DNA from: Microcaldota archaeon
Lineage (GTDB): Archaea; Iainarchaeota; Iainarchaeia; Iainarchaeales; JAGVWC01
Direction: 5' to 3'
DNA: 6,769 nt
Assembly (NCBI GenBank): GCA_018813975.1
Contig: JAHJAQ010000076.1
Span: 1-6,769, forward strand
Positions 1 to 4,968 of this stretch are shown piece after piece. A program made the position numbers and the translations under genes. The notes beneath the pieces were generated by a model. The model did no database searches, was not told the origin of the DNA, and saw nothing but the letters and a program-made list of their open reading frames with translations. Positions within the stretch are counted from its first letter, which is position 1. Every line of letters begins with the position of its first letter.

Positions 1-1049
1 ATTTTGGCTAGTTTGTTTCCAGAATCATCTTCTGTTACTAACACAGTATCTACTGTGCCGGGTTTTCCTTTTCGAATTGTTATGGAACTTTCTCTTCGCG
101 TTTCTTTTACCACGCCAAACTCGTTAATTTCTTCCAAGAATCGAGGAGGAGAGGTTTTTCCAATCAAAATTTCTTTTTCTTTTACTATGGTTTCTAATTC
201 TACTAAACCATCCTCTCCAAGGTTGGCGTAAAATTCTTCTCCCAAATAGCCCACGGTTTCTTCAGTGGGTATTTCAAACCGGTCCCGTTGTCCGCCAGGA
301 TACCTGTTTTCAAATGATTCATAATTGCGATAATAAAATGAGCGGGCCATTCCTCTTTCCACAGCCCCTTTGTTGAGTACCACGGCATCCAGCATATTAA
401 AGCCGCGATAAGGAAGGATTGCCACCACCATGTTTTGAACTTGGGGTCTTTTATCCAATTCAATGAGATCCATTACTTTGGTTTTAATAAGATTTTTTTG
501 AGGGTAATTTAACAAAAACGATTCGGTATCGGTTCGAAGTCTTTGATTAATAGCTCCAATTCCTTGGGCTTGTTTAAGCATTTTAGCGCCGTGCAATGAT
601 TTTCCCGCCAAATCATGCGGCAAATAAGGAATCATTCCACTCACCACGCTTAGTAAGGCGGTACCATGGATTTCCATGTGCGAATGGTTTTTGGTTACAT
701 TTTCGGCATTCATGGCCACTAATAGGTTTTCTTCTTCTTCTGCATCTACATATTCTATAAACCCTTGTTCTATCAAATCATTCCAGCTCAATTTTCCTTC
801 CTGAACTTGTTGGATGTGTTGTTGGGTTACCGCTGGTTTTCCATTTTCTACTACAATTAAGGGTCTTTGAACCCTGCCCGCGTCCGTGTTAATATAAATT
901 TCTTGGGTGTCATCATGAAACGCAATGTTTACTTGAGACTTGAATTTTCCTTCTCTTCGTGCTCGAATCAAATCGCGCGTTAATTTTTCAGGGTTTGGGT
1001 AAAAACCAATGAGCCTTCCATTAATGTACACTTTTCCTTGTGACGCCAT
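1..1049 (-). CDS. rpoB1: DNA-directed RNA polymerase subunit B' (RpoB1), C-terminally truncated by window edge
   Basis: This is the C-terminal half of the split archaeal RNA polymerase B subunit (equivalent to the second half of bacterial beta and Rpb2), which forms part of the active centre. The frame is open for 349 codons from ATG 1049 to the left edge, so the rest of the protein lies outside. It opens with KVYINGRLIGFY (6-17), then NTDAGRVQRPLIVVENG (53-69 region), SHMEIHG, LRTDTESFLLNYP, the metal-site region GFNMLDA (216-222), YPGGQRDRFEIP (250-260) and GKTSPPRF (297-304), all in family order. The start is fixed by GGTGA four bases upstream and by the family's usual N-terminus. Oddities: the usual Glu of NMEDA is Leu220, and the usual HNxSPR segment reads HDLAGKS (145-151). 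The gene follows rpoB2 by 84 bases in the same frame. The identity is secure; the full length is unknown. Confidence 0.96.
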   Translation of the reverse strand, partial: MASQGKVYINGRLIGFYPNPEKLTRDLIRARREGKFKSQVNIAFHDDTQEIYINTDAGRVQRPLIVVENGKPAVTQQHIQQVQEGKLSWNDLIEQGFIEYVDAEEEENLLVAMNAENVTKNHSHMEIHGTALLSVVSGMIPYLPHDLAGKSLHGAKMLKQAQGIGAINQRLRTDTESFLLNYPQKNLIKTKVMDLIELDKRPQVQNMVVAILPYRGFNMLDAVVLNKGAVERGMARSFYYRNYESFENRYPGGQRDRFEIPTEETVGYLGEEFYANLGEDGLVELETIVKEKEILIGKTSPPRFLEEINEFGVVKETRRESSITIRKGKPGTVDTVLVTEDDSGNKLAK

Positions 1050-1053
1050 GCTT

Positions 1054-1059
1054 TCACCC
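1054..1059 (-). promoter_or_regulatory. Ribosome binding site of rpoB1
   Basis: The minus strand reads GGGTGA, then AAGC, then ATG. GGTGA pairs fully with the archaeal 16S rRNA 3' end. The site overlaps the second in-frame TAG (1061-1059) and shows that rpoB1 has its own translation initiation signal, which argues for a true split gene and not a fused RpoB made by readthrough. Confidence 0.75.
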
Positions 1060-1081
1060 TACTTTTTCAATTTTACTCCCA

Positions 1082-1104
1082 CAGCCTTTTTCAAAAAAAG
1101 GCTG
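1082..1104. repeat. Inverted repeat in the rpoB2-rpoB1 gap
   Basis: CAGCCTTTTT (1082-1091) and AAAAAGGCTG (1095-1104) form a perfect 10-bp stem with a 3-base loop. In the minus-strand transcript it carries a T7 tract (1099-1093) inside the stem. It lies between rpoB2 and the rpoB1 ribosome binding site, so it could affect termination, RNA processing or access to the rpoB1 start. Confidence 0.6.
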
Positions 1105-1106
1105 GC

Positions 1107-1126
1107 GAAAAATGCCTTCGGCACTT
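1107..1126 (-). terminator. Possible intra-operon hairpin with T-tract after rpoB2
   Basis: Just after the rpoB2 stop the transcript can fold AGTGCC-GAA-GGCATT (1126-1112, including one G-U pair), with T5 ending the stem and continuing to 1107. The shape resembles an attenuating terminator between rpoB2 and rpoB1. The stem is short and archaeal termination depends mainly on T-tracts, so the role is a guess. Confidence 0.35.
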
Positions 1127-1133
1127 TCCTAAA

Positions 1134-2618
1134 CTATTTTTTTAGCTTCACTCCCATTTTGTACAGCATTTTTTCTACGGGATCTTCACTTACTTCAGTG
1201 GTAACCTCGCTTAGTAATGCCAGATTTTTTACCAGTCCACATTGCGGGCCATCCGGCGTTTCAATGGGACAAAGTCTTCCCCAATGGGTGCCATGCACGT
1301 CTCGTGCTTCATACAATTCGCGGTTTTTGTCTAATGGAGACTTTACTTTTCGCAAATCTGTTAGAGGGGCTAAAAAATTAGTGCGGTCCATAAACTTGGA
1401 AACGCCAGTTGCGCGGCCAATCCAGTTTCCCGTGCTCATGGCAAACCGAATTCGTTCGGTAATGGCTCCCGGTCGTACTACCGTATTAATATTGAGTTTT
1501 CTGCGCCGGGTAATGGTTCTGTCAATTTGAAAAGTAAGGTCTTTGATAAAATACTTAAACGCATACCGAAACAGATGTTCCATGAGTTTTCCACTTAATT
1601 CCAATCGCTTGTTGGAATAATGGTCTTTGTCATCTTCAGAACGCAAGTTGTACGCGCGCTCCGTAGCTTTGGTGGCCATAGTCGCTAGGTAATATGCTTT
1701 TGCCAGTCTGTCCTTGGACTCTTGACCAATATGTGGTAACAAAAAAGCATCAATTACTTCTTGTGCCCTGCGTAACCTATAATCAATGACTTGACCAGGG
1801 GCTACAAACTTTCCAATCCGATCCAATGCTTCGTTTTGGTCTTTTACGGGCGTATTTTCTAAATTCAATAGTACATCGTTTTGAATTTCAATTTCATCAG
1901 AAAAAGCATTCATGATTTCGCGCTTGGTTTTCAATCCCAATGCTTTTAACAACACAAACAAGCGCAATTTTTTGGGGGATGCGGGAAAAGTAACCCCTAA
2001 CATGCCATCGGGTGTTCGAGTAATGCGAACCCTTCCCTTAAAAGCACCGCGCGTGGAAATAACTTCTGCAGTAACTTTTTCTTGTGTTTTTTCGGAAATA
2101 ATAACGCGATCAGAGGCTAACACTTCTTGGGTCATAAGTGCTTTTTCGCTTCCATTAACCACAAAATAACCGCCAAAGTCTTTGGGGTCTTCTCCCCTTT
2201 CAATGAGTTCTTCTTCTGTTTTGCCATTTAACCAGCACAACTTGCTTTTTACCATGGTGGGAATTTCCCCAATATACGATTTTTTTACGTCTTGTTCTAC
2301 ATCTCTTCGAAGTAGTTTCATGGTTAAAAAAACAGGGCTGGAATAGGTTCGGTTTCGAATTCGGGCTTCCATGGGAAAAAATTCTCCGCGTGGACTTCCA
2401 TCTGCTTCAATAATGCGCGGTCGTGAAACCTCAATCCCGCTTAATTCGAGTTTTACTTCTTCGATTTTCGGGGTTACACTCTTGTTTTCTTCTACAATTT
2501 GTTCTAGCTTGTGGTCAATAAAATGATCAAAAGAATCAATTTCTTGTTTGGCAAAGCTTTTCTCGCGAAAATAGCTTTCAATTAACGGCCAATAATTGGA
2601 ACTGGTTTTTTGTTTCAC
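1134..2618 (-). CDS. rpoB2: DNA-directed RNA polymerase subunit B'' (RpoB2)
   Basis: This is the N-terminal half of the split RNA polymerase B subunit (protrusion, lobe and fork regions), 494 residues, close to the usual size for archaeal B''. Visible family blocks are WPLIESYFREKSF (10-22), PMEARIRNRTYSSPVFL (82-98), GGYFVVNGSEKALMTQE (149-165), DDKDHYSNKRLELSG (329-343), GRATGVSKFMDRTNFLAPL (401-419) and HWGRLCPIETPDGPQCGLV (445-463). The start is GTG, ten bases after the rpoH stop, with only a weak AGAGGG signal before it. No ATG lies upstream and the N-terminus matches the family. Two substitutions stand out in the most conserved block: HGTHWGR where HPTHWGR is usual, and ETPDGP where ETPEGP is usual. 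It ends with TAG and continues in frame towards rpoB1. It is co-transcribed with rpoH and rpoB1. Confidence 0.97.
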   Translation of the reverse strand: MKQKTSSNYWPLIESYFREKSFAKQEIDSFDHFIDHKLEQIVEENKSVTPKIEEVKLELSGIEVSRPRIIEADGSPRGEFFPMEARIRNRTYSSPVFLTMKLLRRDVEQDVKKSYIGEIPTMVKSKLCWLNGKTEEELIERGEDPKDFGGYFVVNGSEKALMTQEVLASDRVIISEKTQEKVTAEVISTRGAFKGRVRITRTPDGMLGVTFPASPKKLRLFVLLKALGLKTKREIMNAFSDEIEIQNDVLLNLENTPVKDQNEALDRIGKFVAPGQVIDYRLRRAQEVIDAFLLPHIGQESKDRLAKAYYLATMATKATERAYNLRSEDDKDHYSNKRLELSGKLMEHLFRYAFKYFIKDLTFQIDRTITRRRKLNINTVVRPGAITERIRFAMSTGNWIGRATGVSKFMDRTNFLAPLTDLRKVKSPLDKNRELYEARDVHGTHWGRLCPIETPDGPQCGLVKNLALLSEVTTEVSEDPVEKMLYKMGVKLKK

Positions 2619-2628
2619 ACGTTTCCCT

Positions 2629-2859
2629 CTACTCTACAATTCTATAATATGTGCTCATTCCTGCGGTTGGGCTGTTGCGAATAATTCGAATCAAATCTCC
2701 ACGATTGGCTTCTAGTGCTTGTACAATAGGATCGTCTCGCAATAATTGGGGCAAGCGATCTTGGCTCAACCCATATTTTTTGAGAATTTGGTCTTTTTCC
2801 GGTGCAAGCACGATTTCATGCCAGGGCACTAATTTGTTTTGCAAGAGTTCTTGTGTCAT
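2629..2859 (-). CDS. rpoH: DNA-directed RNA polymerase subunit H (Rpo5)
   Basis: This small archaeal/eukaryotic polymerase subunit (homologue of the Rpb5 C-terminal domain) sits at the downstream jaw of the enzyme. It is 76 residues, the normal archaeal size. Diagnostic stretches are LVPWHEIVLAPEKDQILKKY (10-29), LPQLLRDDPIV (36-46) and the terminal RIIRNSPTAGMSTYYRIVE (58-76). It is the first gene of the polymerase operon, with rpoB2 beginning ten bases after its TAG. That TAG falls exactly where the family ends, so TAG works as a stop here. The start ATG is preceded directly by GGCGATGAT, too close to be a normally spaced Shine-Dalgarno site, so initiation may use weak or no pairing. Confidence 0.95.
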   Translation of the reverse strand: MTQELLQNKLVPWHEIVLAPEKDQILKKYGLSQDRLPQLLRDDPIVQALEANRGDLIRIIRNSPTAGMSTYYRIVE

Positions 2860-2909
2860 ATCATCGCCAAAACAGGAAGAGCATTTTTTTTGCTGCGAAT
2901 GACTACCTC

Positions 2910-2931
2910 AAAAAAACACGCCTTTAAAGCG
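2910..2931 (-). terminator. Hairpin plus T7 in the rpoH leader (possible attenuator or small-RNA end)
   Basis: The minus strand reads CGCTTTAAAGGCG (2931-2919 region), able to form a six-pair stem with one G-U pair, followed after TG by seven T (2916-2910). A transcript from the TATA box at 3025-3018 would be about 85 nt if it stopped here. The same CTTTAAAG (2929-2922) could instead serve as a TATA-like box for a shorter rpoH transcript beginning near 2899. The two readings compete. Confidence 0.35.
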
Positions 2932-2956
2932 GTATTATCTTCAAGTGCCCTTCACC

Positions 2957-2977
2957 AACAAAAAATGGTTTTTCGTT
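2957..2977 (-). repeat. Hairpin in the rpoH leader
   Basis: AACGAAAAA (2977-2969) pairs with TTTTTTGTT (2965-2957) over nine positions, including one G-T, around a CCA loop. It lies within the predicted 5' leader of the polymerase operon. It is A/T-rich, so its stability is modest. Confidence 0.45.
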
Positions 2978-2980
2978 CAA

Positions 2981-2990
2981 AGCCTAGGCT
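2981..2990. repeat. Perfect 10-bp palindrome AGCCTAGGCT
   Basis: AGCCTAGGCT is its own reverse complement. It lies a few bases downstream of the transcription start predicted from the TATA box at 3025-3018. That is a plausible position for a dimeric repressor operator on the polymerase operon, but no regulator is known from this window. Confidence 0.4.
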
Positions 2991-3017
2991 AAGCACGATA
3001 AAACAATATAATATTTC

Positions 3018-3025
3018 TATATAAA
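3018..3025 (-). promoter_or_regulatory. TATA box of the rpoH-rpoB2-rpoB1 operon
   Basis: The minus strand reads TTTATATA, the archaeal TATA consensus. Transcription would begin about 26 bases downstream, near 2995, leaving a leader of about 135 bases before rpoH. The BRE region upstream (TTCTTTC) is not purine-rich. A weaker box, ATATTATAT, follows at 3015-3007. Confidence 0.55.
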
Positions 3026-3064
3026 GAAAGAATTTTAAACATTCCCTGAAAAAAACCAGTTTTT

Positions 3065-3097
3065 CGCCTTTTTTTTGGCATTTACGCCTTTTTTTGG
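3065..3097. repeat. Direct repeat CGCC-T(7-8)-GG with distant inverted partner
   Basis: CGCC followed by eight T and GG (3065-3078) recurs as CGCC followed by seven T and GG (3085-3097). AAAAAGGCG at 3137-3145 is the inverted partner, so a minus-strand transcript could pair CGCCTTTTT with either downstream AAAAAGGCG copy. It probably belongs to the 3' region of the membrane-protein operon. Confidence 0.45.
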
Positions 3098-3121
3098 AGT
3101 GGTTAGTGTTTTTCAGAGCGG

Positions 3122-3145
3122 AAAAAACCCCAAATCAAAAAGGCG
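3122..3145 (-). terminator. T-tract terminator of the small membrane-protein operon
   Basis: Ten bases after the 3156 stop the minus strand reads CGCCTTTTT, then GGGG followed by six T (3127-3122). Successive T-tracts on the coding strand are the usual archaeal intrinsic termination signal. Confidence 0.5.
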
Positions 3146-3155
3146 TTATGTAGCA

Positions 3156-3377
3156 TTAAATGAATAGTAAGAGTAATCCTAAGAACATGATTACGGCTAG
3201 TTTTTCATTGTAAAAGGCTACCAATCCCATTAAAGGGGGTACGAACAAGAAAATCGGGTCTAACTGACTAATAAACAAGCCATATAGCATGCCCGCCGTG
3301 AATACAAAGAATAAAAAGGCGATGAATCGTGAAAGATGCTTCGTAATAGTCCCAATTACCTCGTTGATAATGCCCAT
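3156..3377 (-). CDS. Small hydrophobic membrane protein of unknown function (73 aa)
   Basis: I do not recognise this protein. It is 73 residues, strongly hydrophobic, with likely membrane segments at about 18-36 (FIAFLFFVFTAGMLYGLFI), 41-56 and 59-73. The last segment runs to the C-terminus. The N-terminal 17 residues are amphipathic, with basic residues before the first segment, suggesting a cytoplasmic N-terminus. ATG 3377 is preceded by AAGGTAAA seven bases upstream, a fair ribosome binding site that overlaps the stop of the 23-residue upstream reading frame, implying translational coupling. The length and composition, with codon use similar to neighbours, favour a real gene. Confidence 0.7.
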   Translation of the reverse strand: MGIINEVIGTITKHLSRFIAFLFFVFTAGMLYGLFISQLDPIFLFVPPLMGLVAFYNEKLAVIMFLGLLLLFI

Positions 3378-3382
3378 TTGCT

Positions 3383-3454
3383 TTACCTTCTTCCAAATTT
3401 CCAGATCCAGACGCCAATCGCACCAATCGCCAGGACCAACAATATATTAATCAT
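3383..3454 (-). CDS. Candidate 23-residue single-pass membrane peptide
   Basis: The minus strand encodes MINILLVLAIGAIGVWIWKF plus GRR and a stop: one hydrophobic helix capped by basic residues (WKFGRR), typical of a small peptide with its C-terminus in the cytoplasm. The stop lies five bases before the ATG of the 73-residue membrane protein, so the two would form an operon. A TATA-like CTTTAAAG is centred about 27 bases before ATG 3454, which predicts a leaderless message beginning at or next to this start. The frame stays open upstream for 20 more codons to the endonuclease III stop, without an ATG, GTG or TTG. No family is recognised. It could be only a leader for the downstream gene. Confidence 0.5.
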   Translation of the reverse strand: MINILLVLAIGAIGVWIWKFGRR

Positions 3455-3477
3455 ACTAATAACTAGAATGAGTGAAT

Positions 3478-3485
3478 CTTTAAAG
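3478..3485 (-). promoter_or_regulatory. TATA-like box of the small membrane-protein operon
   Basis: CTTTAAAG on the minus strand, centred about 27 bases before ATG 3454. The spacing fits a leaderless transcript. The sequence is a weak match to TTTATATA and the upstream BRE is not clear. Confidence 0.4.
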
Positions 3486-3498
3486 CTATTGGTTTTGG

Positions 3499-3505
3499 AA
3501 AAAAA
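3499..3505 (-). terminator. T7 terminator after endonuclease III
   Basis: Seven T on the minus strand begin nine bases after the endonuclease III stop and lie just upstream of the next TATA-like box. This suggests the repair gene is transcribed separately from the membrane-protein operon. Confidence 0.5.
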
Positions 3506-3514
3506 TTGCTTTTT

Positions 3515-4162
3515 TTAGGCCTTTTTTCGTTCGAAAGAAAAAGCGCTTGGACAAGATTTTTTCAAAAAACAGTCTGGGCACGTTGGATTTTGGGCCGTAC
3601 AGGTTTGCCTGCCGTGTTCAATGAGCGCGGAATTAATCCAGGCCCATTCTTTTTGCGGAACCAATTGCATCAAATCTTGCTCTACCTTGTTTGGATTGAT
3701 ATGTTTTGTAAAACCCAATCGAAACGATAGCCTCTTCACGTGTGTGTCCACTGCAATGCCTTCTATTTTTCCAAATCCTAAACTTAATACAATGTTCGCG
3801 GTTTTTCTTGCCACTCCCGGCAAGGAAAGTAATTCTTCCATTGTTTGGGGTACTTGTCCGTTGAATTCTTTTTCAATTTTTTTGGCGCTTGCCAGAATAT
3901 TTTTGGTTTTGTTGCGATAAAATCCCGTGCTGTAAATATCTTTTTCAAATTCTCTTGGCATTGCCCCTGCAAAATCTTTCAACTTCTTGTACTTTTTAAA
4001 CAATTTTTTGGTAACAACATTCACTCTAGCGTCTGTACATTGTGCAGACAAAATAGTGGCCACTAATAATTCCCATTGGTTTTGGTAGTGTAAAAAGATT
4101 TGTTCGAGGGGAAACTTTTTTTTCAATTTTTTCAGAATTTCTCGATTTTTTTTTGGATTCAT
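3515..4162 (-). CDS. nth: Endonuclease III, DNA glycosylase/AP lyase
   Basis: This is a bifunctional base-excision repair enzyme that removes oxidised pyrimidines and cleaves the resulting abasic site. At 215 residues it matches the 211-residue E. coli enzyme closely. It shows Gln41 in LSAQCTD, the helix-hairpin-helix LPGVARKTA (114-122) with catalytic Lys120, and VDTH with catalytic Asp139. The [4Fe-4S] cluster ligands are Cys188, Cys195, Cys198 and Cys204 in the canonical C-x6-C-x2-C-x5-C spacing. All key residues are present, so the enzyme should be active. ATG 4162 aligns with the family N-terminus. It lacks a clear Shine-Dalgarno site and may be leaderless. It is divergent from the plus-strand membrane gene and followed by a T7 tract. 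Confidence 0.96.
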   Translation of the reverse strand: MNPKKNREILKKLKKKFPLEQIFLHYQNQWELLVATILSAQCTDARVNVVTKKLFKKYKKLKDFAGAMPREFEKDIYSTGFYRNKTKNILASAKKIEKEFNGQVPQTMEELLSLPGVARKTANIVLSLGFGKIEGIAVDTHVKRLSFRLGFTKHINPNKVEQDLMQLVPQKEWAWINSALIEHGRQTCTAQNPTCPDCFLKKSCPSAFSFERKKA

Positions 4163-4173
4163 CCACTCACTAG

Positions 4174-4194
4174 TATATAAAAGAATTATTAATG
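4174..4194 (-). promoter_or_regulatory. AT-rich promoter region of endonuclease III
   Basis: The minus strand has ATTAATAAT (4194-4186) and TTTTATATA (4182-4174) before ATG 4162. The second is the better TATA match but only 16 bases from the ATG, so its start would fall inside the gene. The first is correctly placed for a leaderless message. The sequence TATATAAAA could also be read on the plus strand. Confidence 0.35.
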
Positions 4195-4252
4195 GAGTAA
4201 CAAGCTCTGTGAACTGTAAATGAATGGAAATTAATTCTTGCGTGTGGTAATG

Positions 4253-4268
4253 CAGAAAGATTTAAAAG
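4253..4268 (+). promoter_or_regulatory. BRE/TATA promoter of the plus-strand membrane gene
   Basis: A purine-rich BRE-like CAGAAAGA (4253-4260) sits directly before TTTAAAAG (4261-4268). Transcription would start near 4290, giving a leader of about a dozen bases with AAGG before ATG 4302. This arrangement supports 4302 as the start of the interrupted gene. Confidence 0.5.
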
Positions 4269-4301
4269 TATCCTCTGCTTATTTCTAATCAAGGAAAAGC
4301 A

Positions 4302-4958
4302 ATGCCTTCAGCTAGACAACACCAAAGGACCCCTGTGTCGGATGAGCGTTTTAAAAGAGGATTTGCGGCGGGTATTGCTACGGCTGTTCTTGGACTGGGA
4401 ATTCCGGCTGCTGCTGTTTTGTAGGCAACCAAACCTTCGCACATTCCTGTCCCCGCTCCCGCTGCTAAAACCGTTTTAAAAGAACCAGAATTAGTGACCT
4501 ATCTGTGGAAGAGTGGCCTTCCTGAACGCATTCGAACCGAGCTGGCAATGCATAAAATCGTGACTGCTGAGCTCAACACAGCGTCCTCTCTAGAATCGGC
4601 AGCCACTCGATTGCAGAACCGGTTGGATAATGCTACCATTCACAGACTCAATTTTTTGGTTCACGAAGAACTAAATAAAAATCCGTTGCTTCAAAAACAA
4701 TTAACTGCTTTTTGGCGTTTAGAACAAAAAAAGAAGGCCTGGAAAGGGGTTTCGCTTTCTTTAGCGGGCGTTTTAGCATTAGCCACTGGTTTTGTAATGG
4801 CGCGTCGTTATTGGGTTCCAAAACCAAGAGCCCTTCTTCCACTGAGTTCGCTTCCTAAAAGACAAAGAGGTAGTAAAAGGCCAATTGGCATGCGCATTCC
4901 CACTAAACCACTTCAAAGAACTCGTTTTAGAAGGATCCAATACCGACCCGGAAGATAA
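4302..4958 (+). CDS. Unrecognised two-pass membrane protein, frame interrupted by TAG at codon 41
   Basis: From ATG 4302 one frame runs 218 codons to TAA 4956-4958, broken only by TAG at 4422-4424. The first 40 codons give a basic N-terminus and a membrane segment (FAAGIATAVLGLGIPAAAVL, 21-40) ending exactly at the TAG. After it come a Pro/Ala linker, about 80 polar, probably helical residues, a second membrane segment (about 147-167, in SLAGVLALATGFVMARRYW) and a very basic tail rich in Arg and Lys. The first in-frame start after the TAG is GTG 4494, without a ribosome binding site and missing the first segment. A consensus promoter precedes 4302. I read this as one gene with a nonsense codon: a recent mutation, a sequencing error, or recoding. 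No function is recognised. Confidence 0.6.
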
Positions 4959-4963
4959 AAAAA
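4957..4963 (-). terminator. T7 terminator after superoxide dismutase
   Basis: Seven T on the minus strand begin five bases after the superoxide dismutase stop. The tract overlaps the TAA of the convergent plus-strand gene, only ten bases separating the two stops. Confidence 0.5.
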
Positions 4964-4968
4964 TGCCA

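Larger units (their letters stand above)
1059..1136 (-). other. In-frame TAG-to-TAG inter-cistron segment repeating the rpoB2 tail
   Basis: rpoB2 ends ...GVKLKK-TAG (1136-1134). Reading on in the same frame gives 24 sense codons that end GVKLKK-TAG again (second TAG 1061-1059), then three codons to the rpoB1 ATG. The two tails differ at four codons (GTG/GTA, AAG/AAA, CTA/TTG, AAA/AAG), and every difference is synonymous. The middle of the segment is Lys- and Phe-rich and coincides with two hairpins. It could be a duplicated gene end, a relic of a longer or fused RpoB, or an inserted dispersed element. Which one cannot be told from this copy. Confidence 0.6.
2860..3155. other. Non-coding gap before rpoH with promoter, hairpins and T-tracts
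   Basis: I see no convincing gene in these 296 bases. From right to left on the minus strand it holds T-tracts suited to ending the upstream membrane-protein operon, two CGCC-T(7-8)-GG direct repeats, a strong TATA box, a 10-bp palindrome, a 9-bp hairpin, and a short hairpin followed by T7 before rpoH. ORFs here are short and lack start signals or family resemblance. Confidence 0.6.

Noticed and set aside
203..463. An 86-codon minus-strand frame within rpoB1.
   Set aside because: It lies in another frame of the clearly conserved RpoB1 coding sequence, with no separate start signal.
1009..1530. A 173-codon plus-strand reading frame antisense to rpoB1 and rpoB2.
   Set aside because: It overlaps conserved polymerase coding sequence on the other strand and its product shows no domain-like features. 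It is a shadow of the real genes.
2629..2631. Genome-wide reassignment of TAG as a sense codon, suggested by the rpoB junction and the membrane gene.
   Set aside because: rpoH ends with TAG exactly at the family's normal C-terminus, and reading on would add 17 residues overlapping rpoB2. rpoB1 also has its own strong ribosome binding site. Context-dependent readthrough remains possible.
2861..2884. A seven-codon upstream ORF (MLFLFWR) ending one base before the rpoH ATG.
   Set aside because: It lacks a ribosome binding site, is very short, and such an overlap is likely by chance in this A/T-rich leader.
3048..3078. A plus-strand small RNA driven by TATATAAAG near 3018-3026 and ending at the T8 tract.
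   Set aside because: The predicted product would be only about 20-30 nt, and the same TATA sequence is better explained as the minus-strand rpoH promoter.
3455..3517. In-frame open extension of endonuclease III past its TAA into the 23-residue peptide.
   Set aside because: The enzyme is full length at its TAA, and a T7 tract and TATA-like box fit the gap. A shared frame over 20 codons is expected about one time in three, before requiring no stops.
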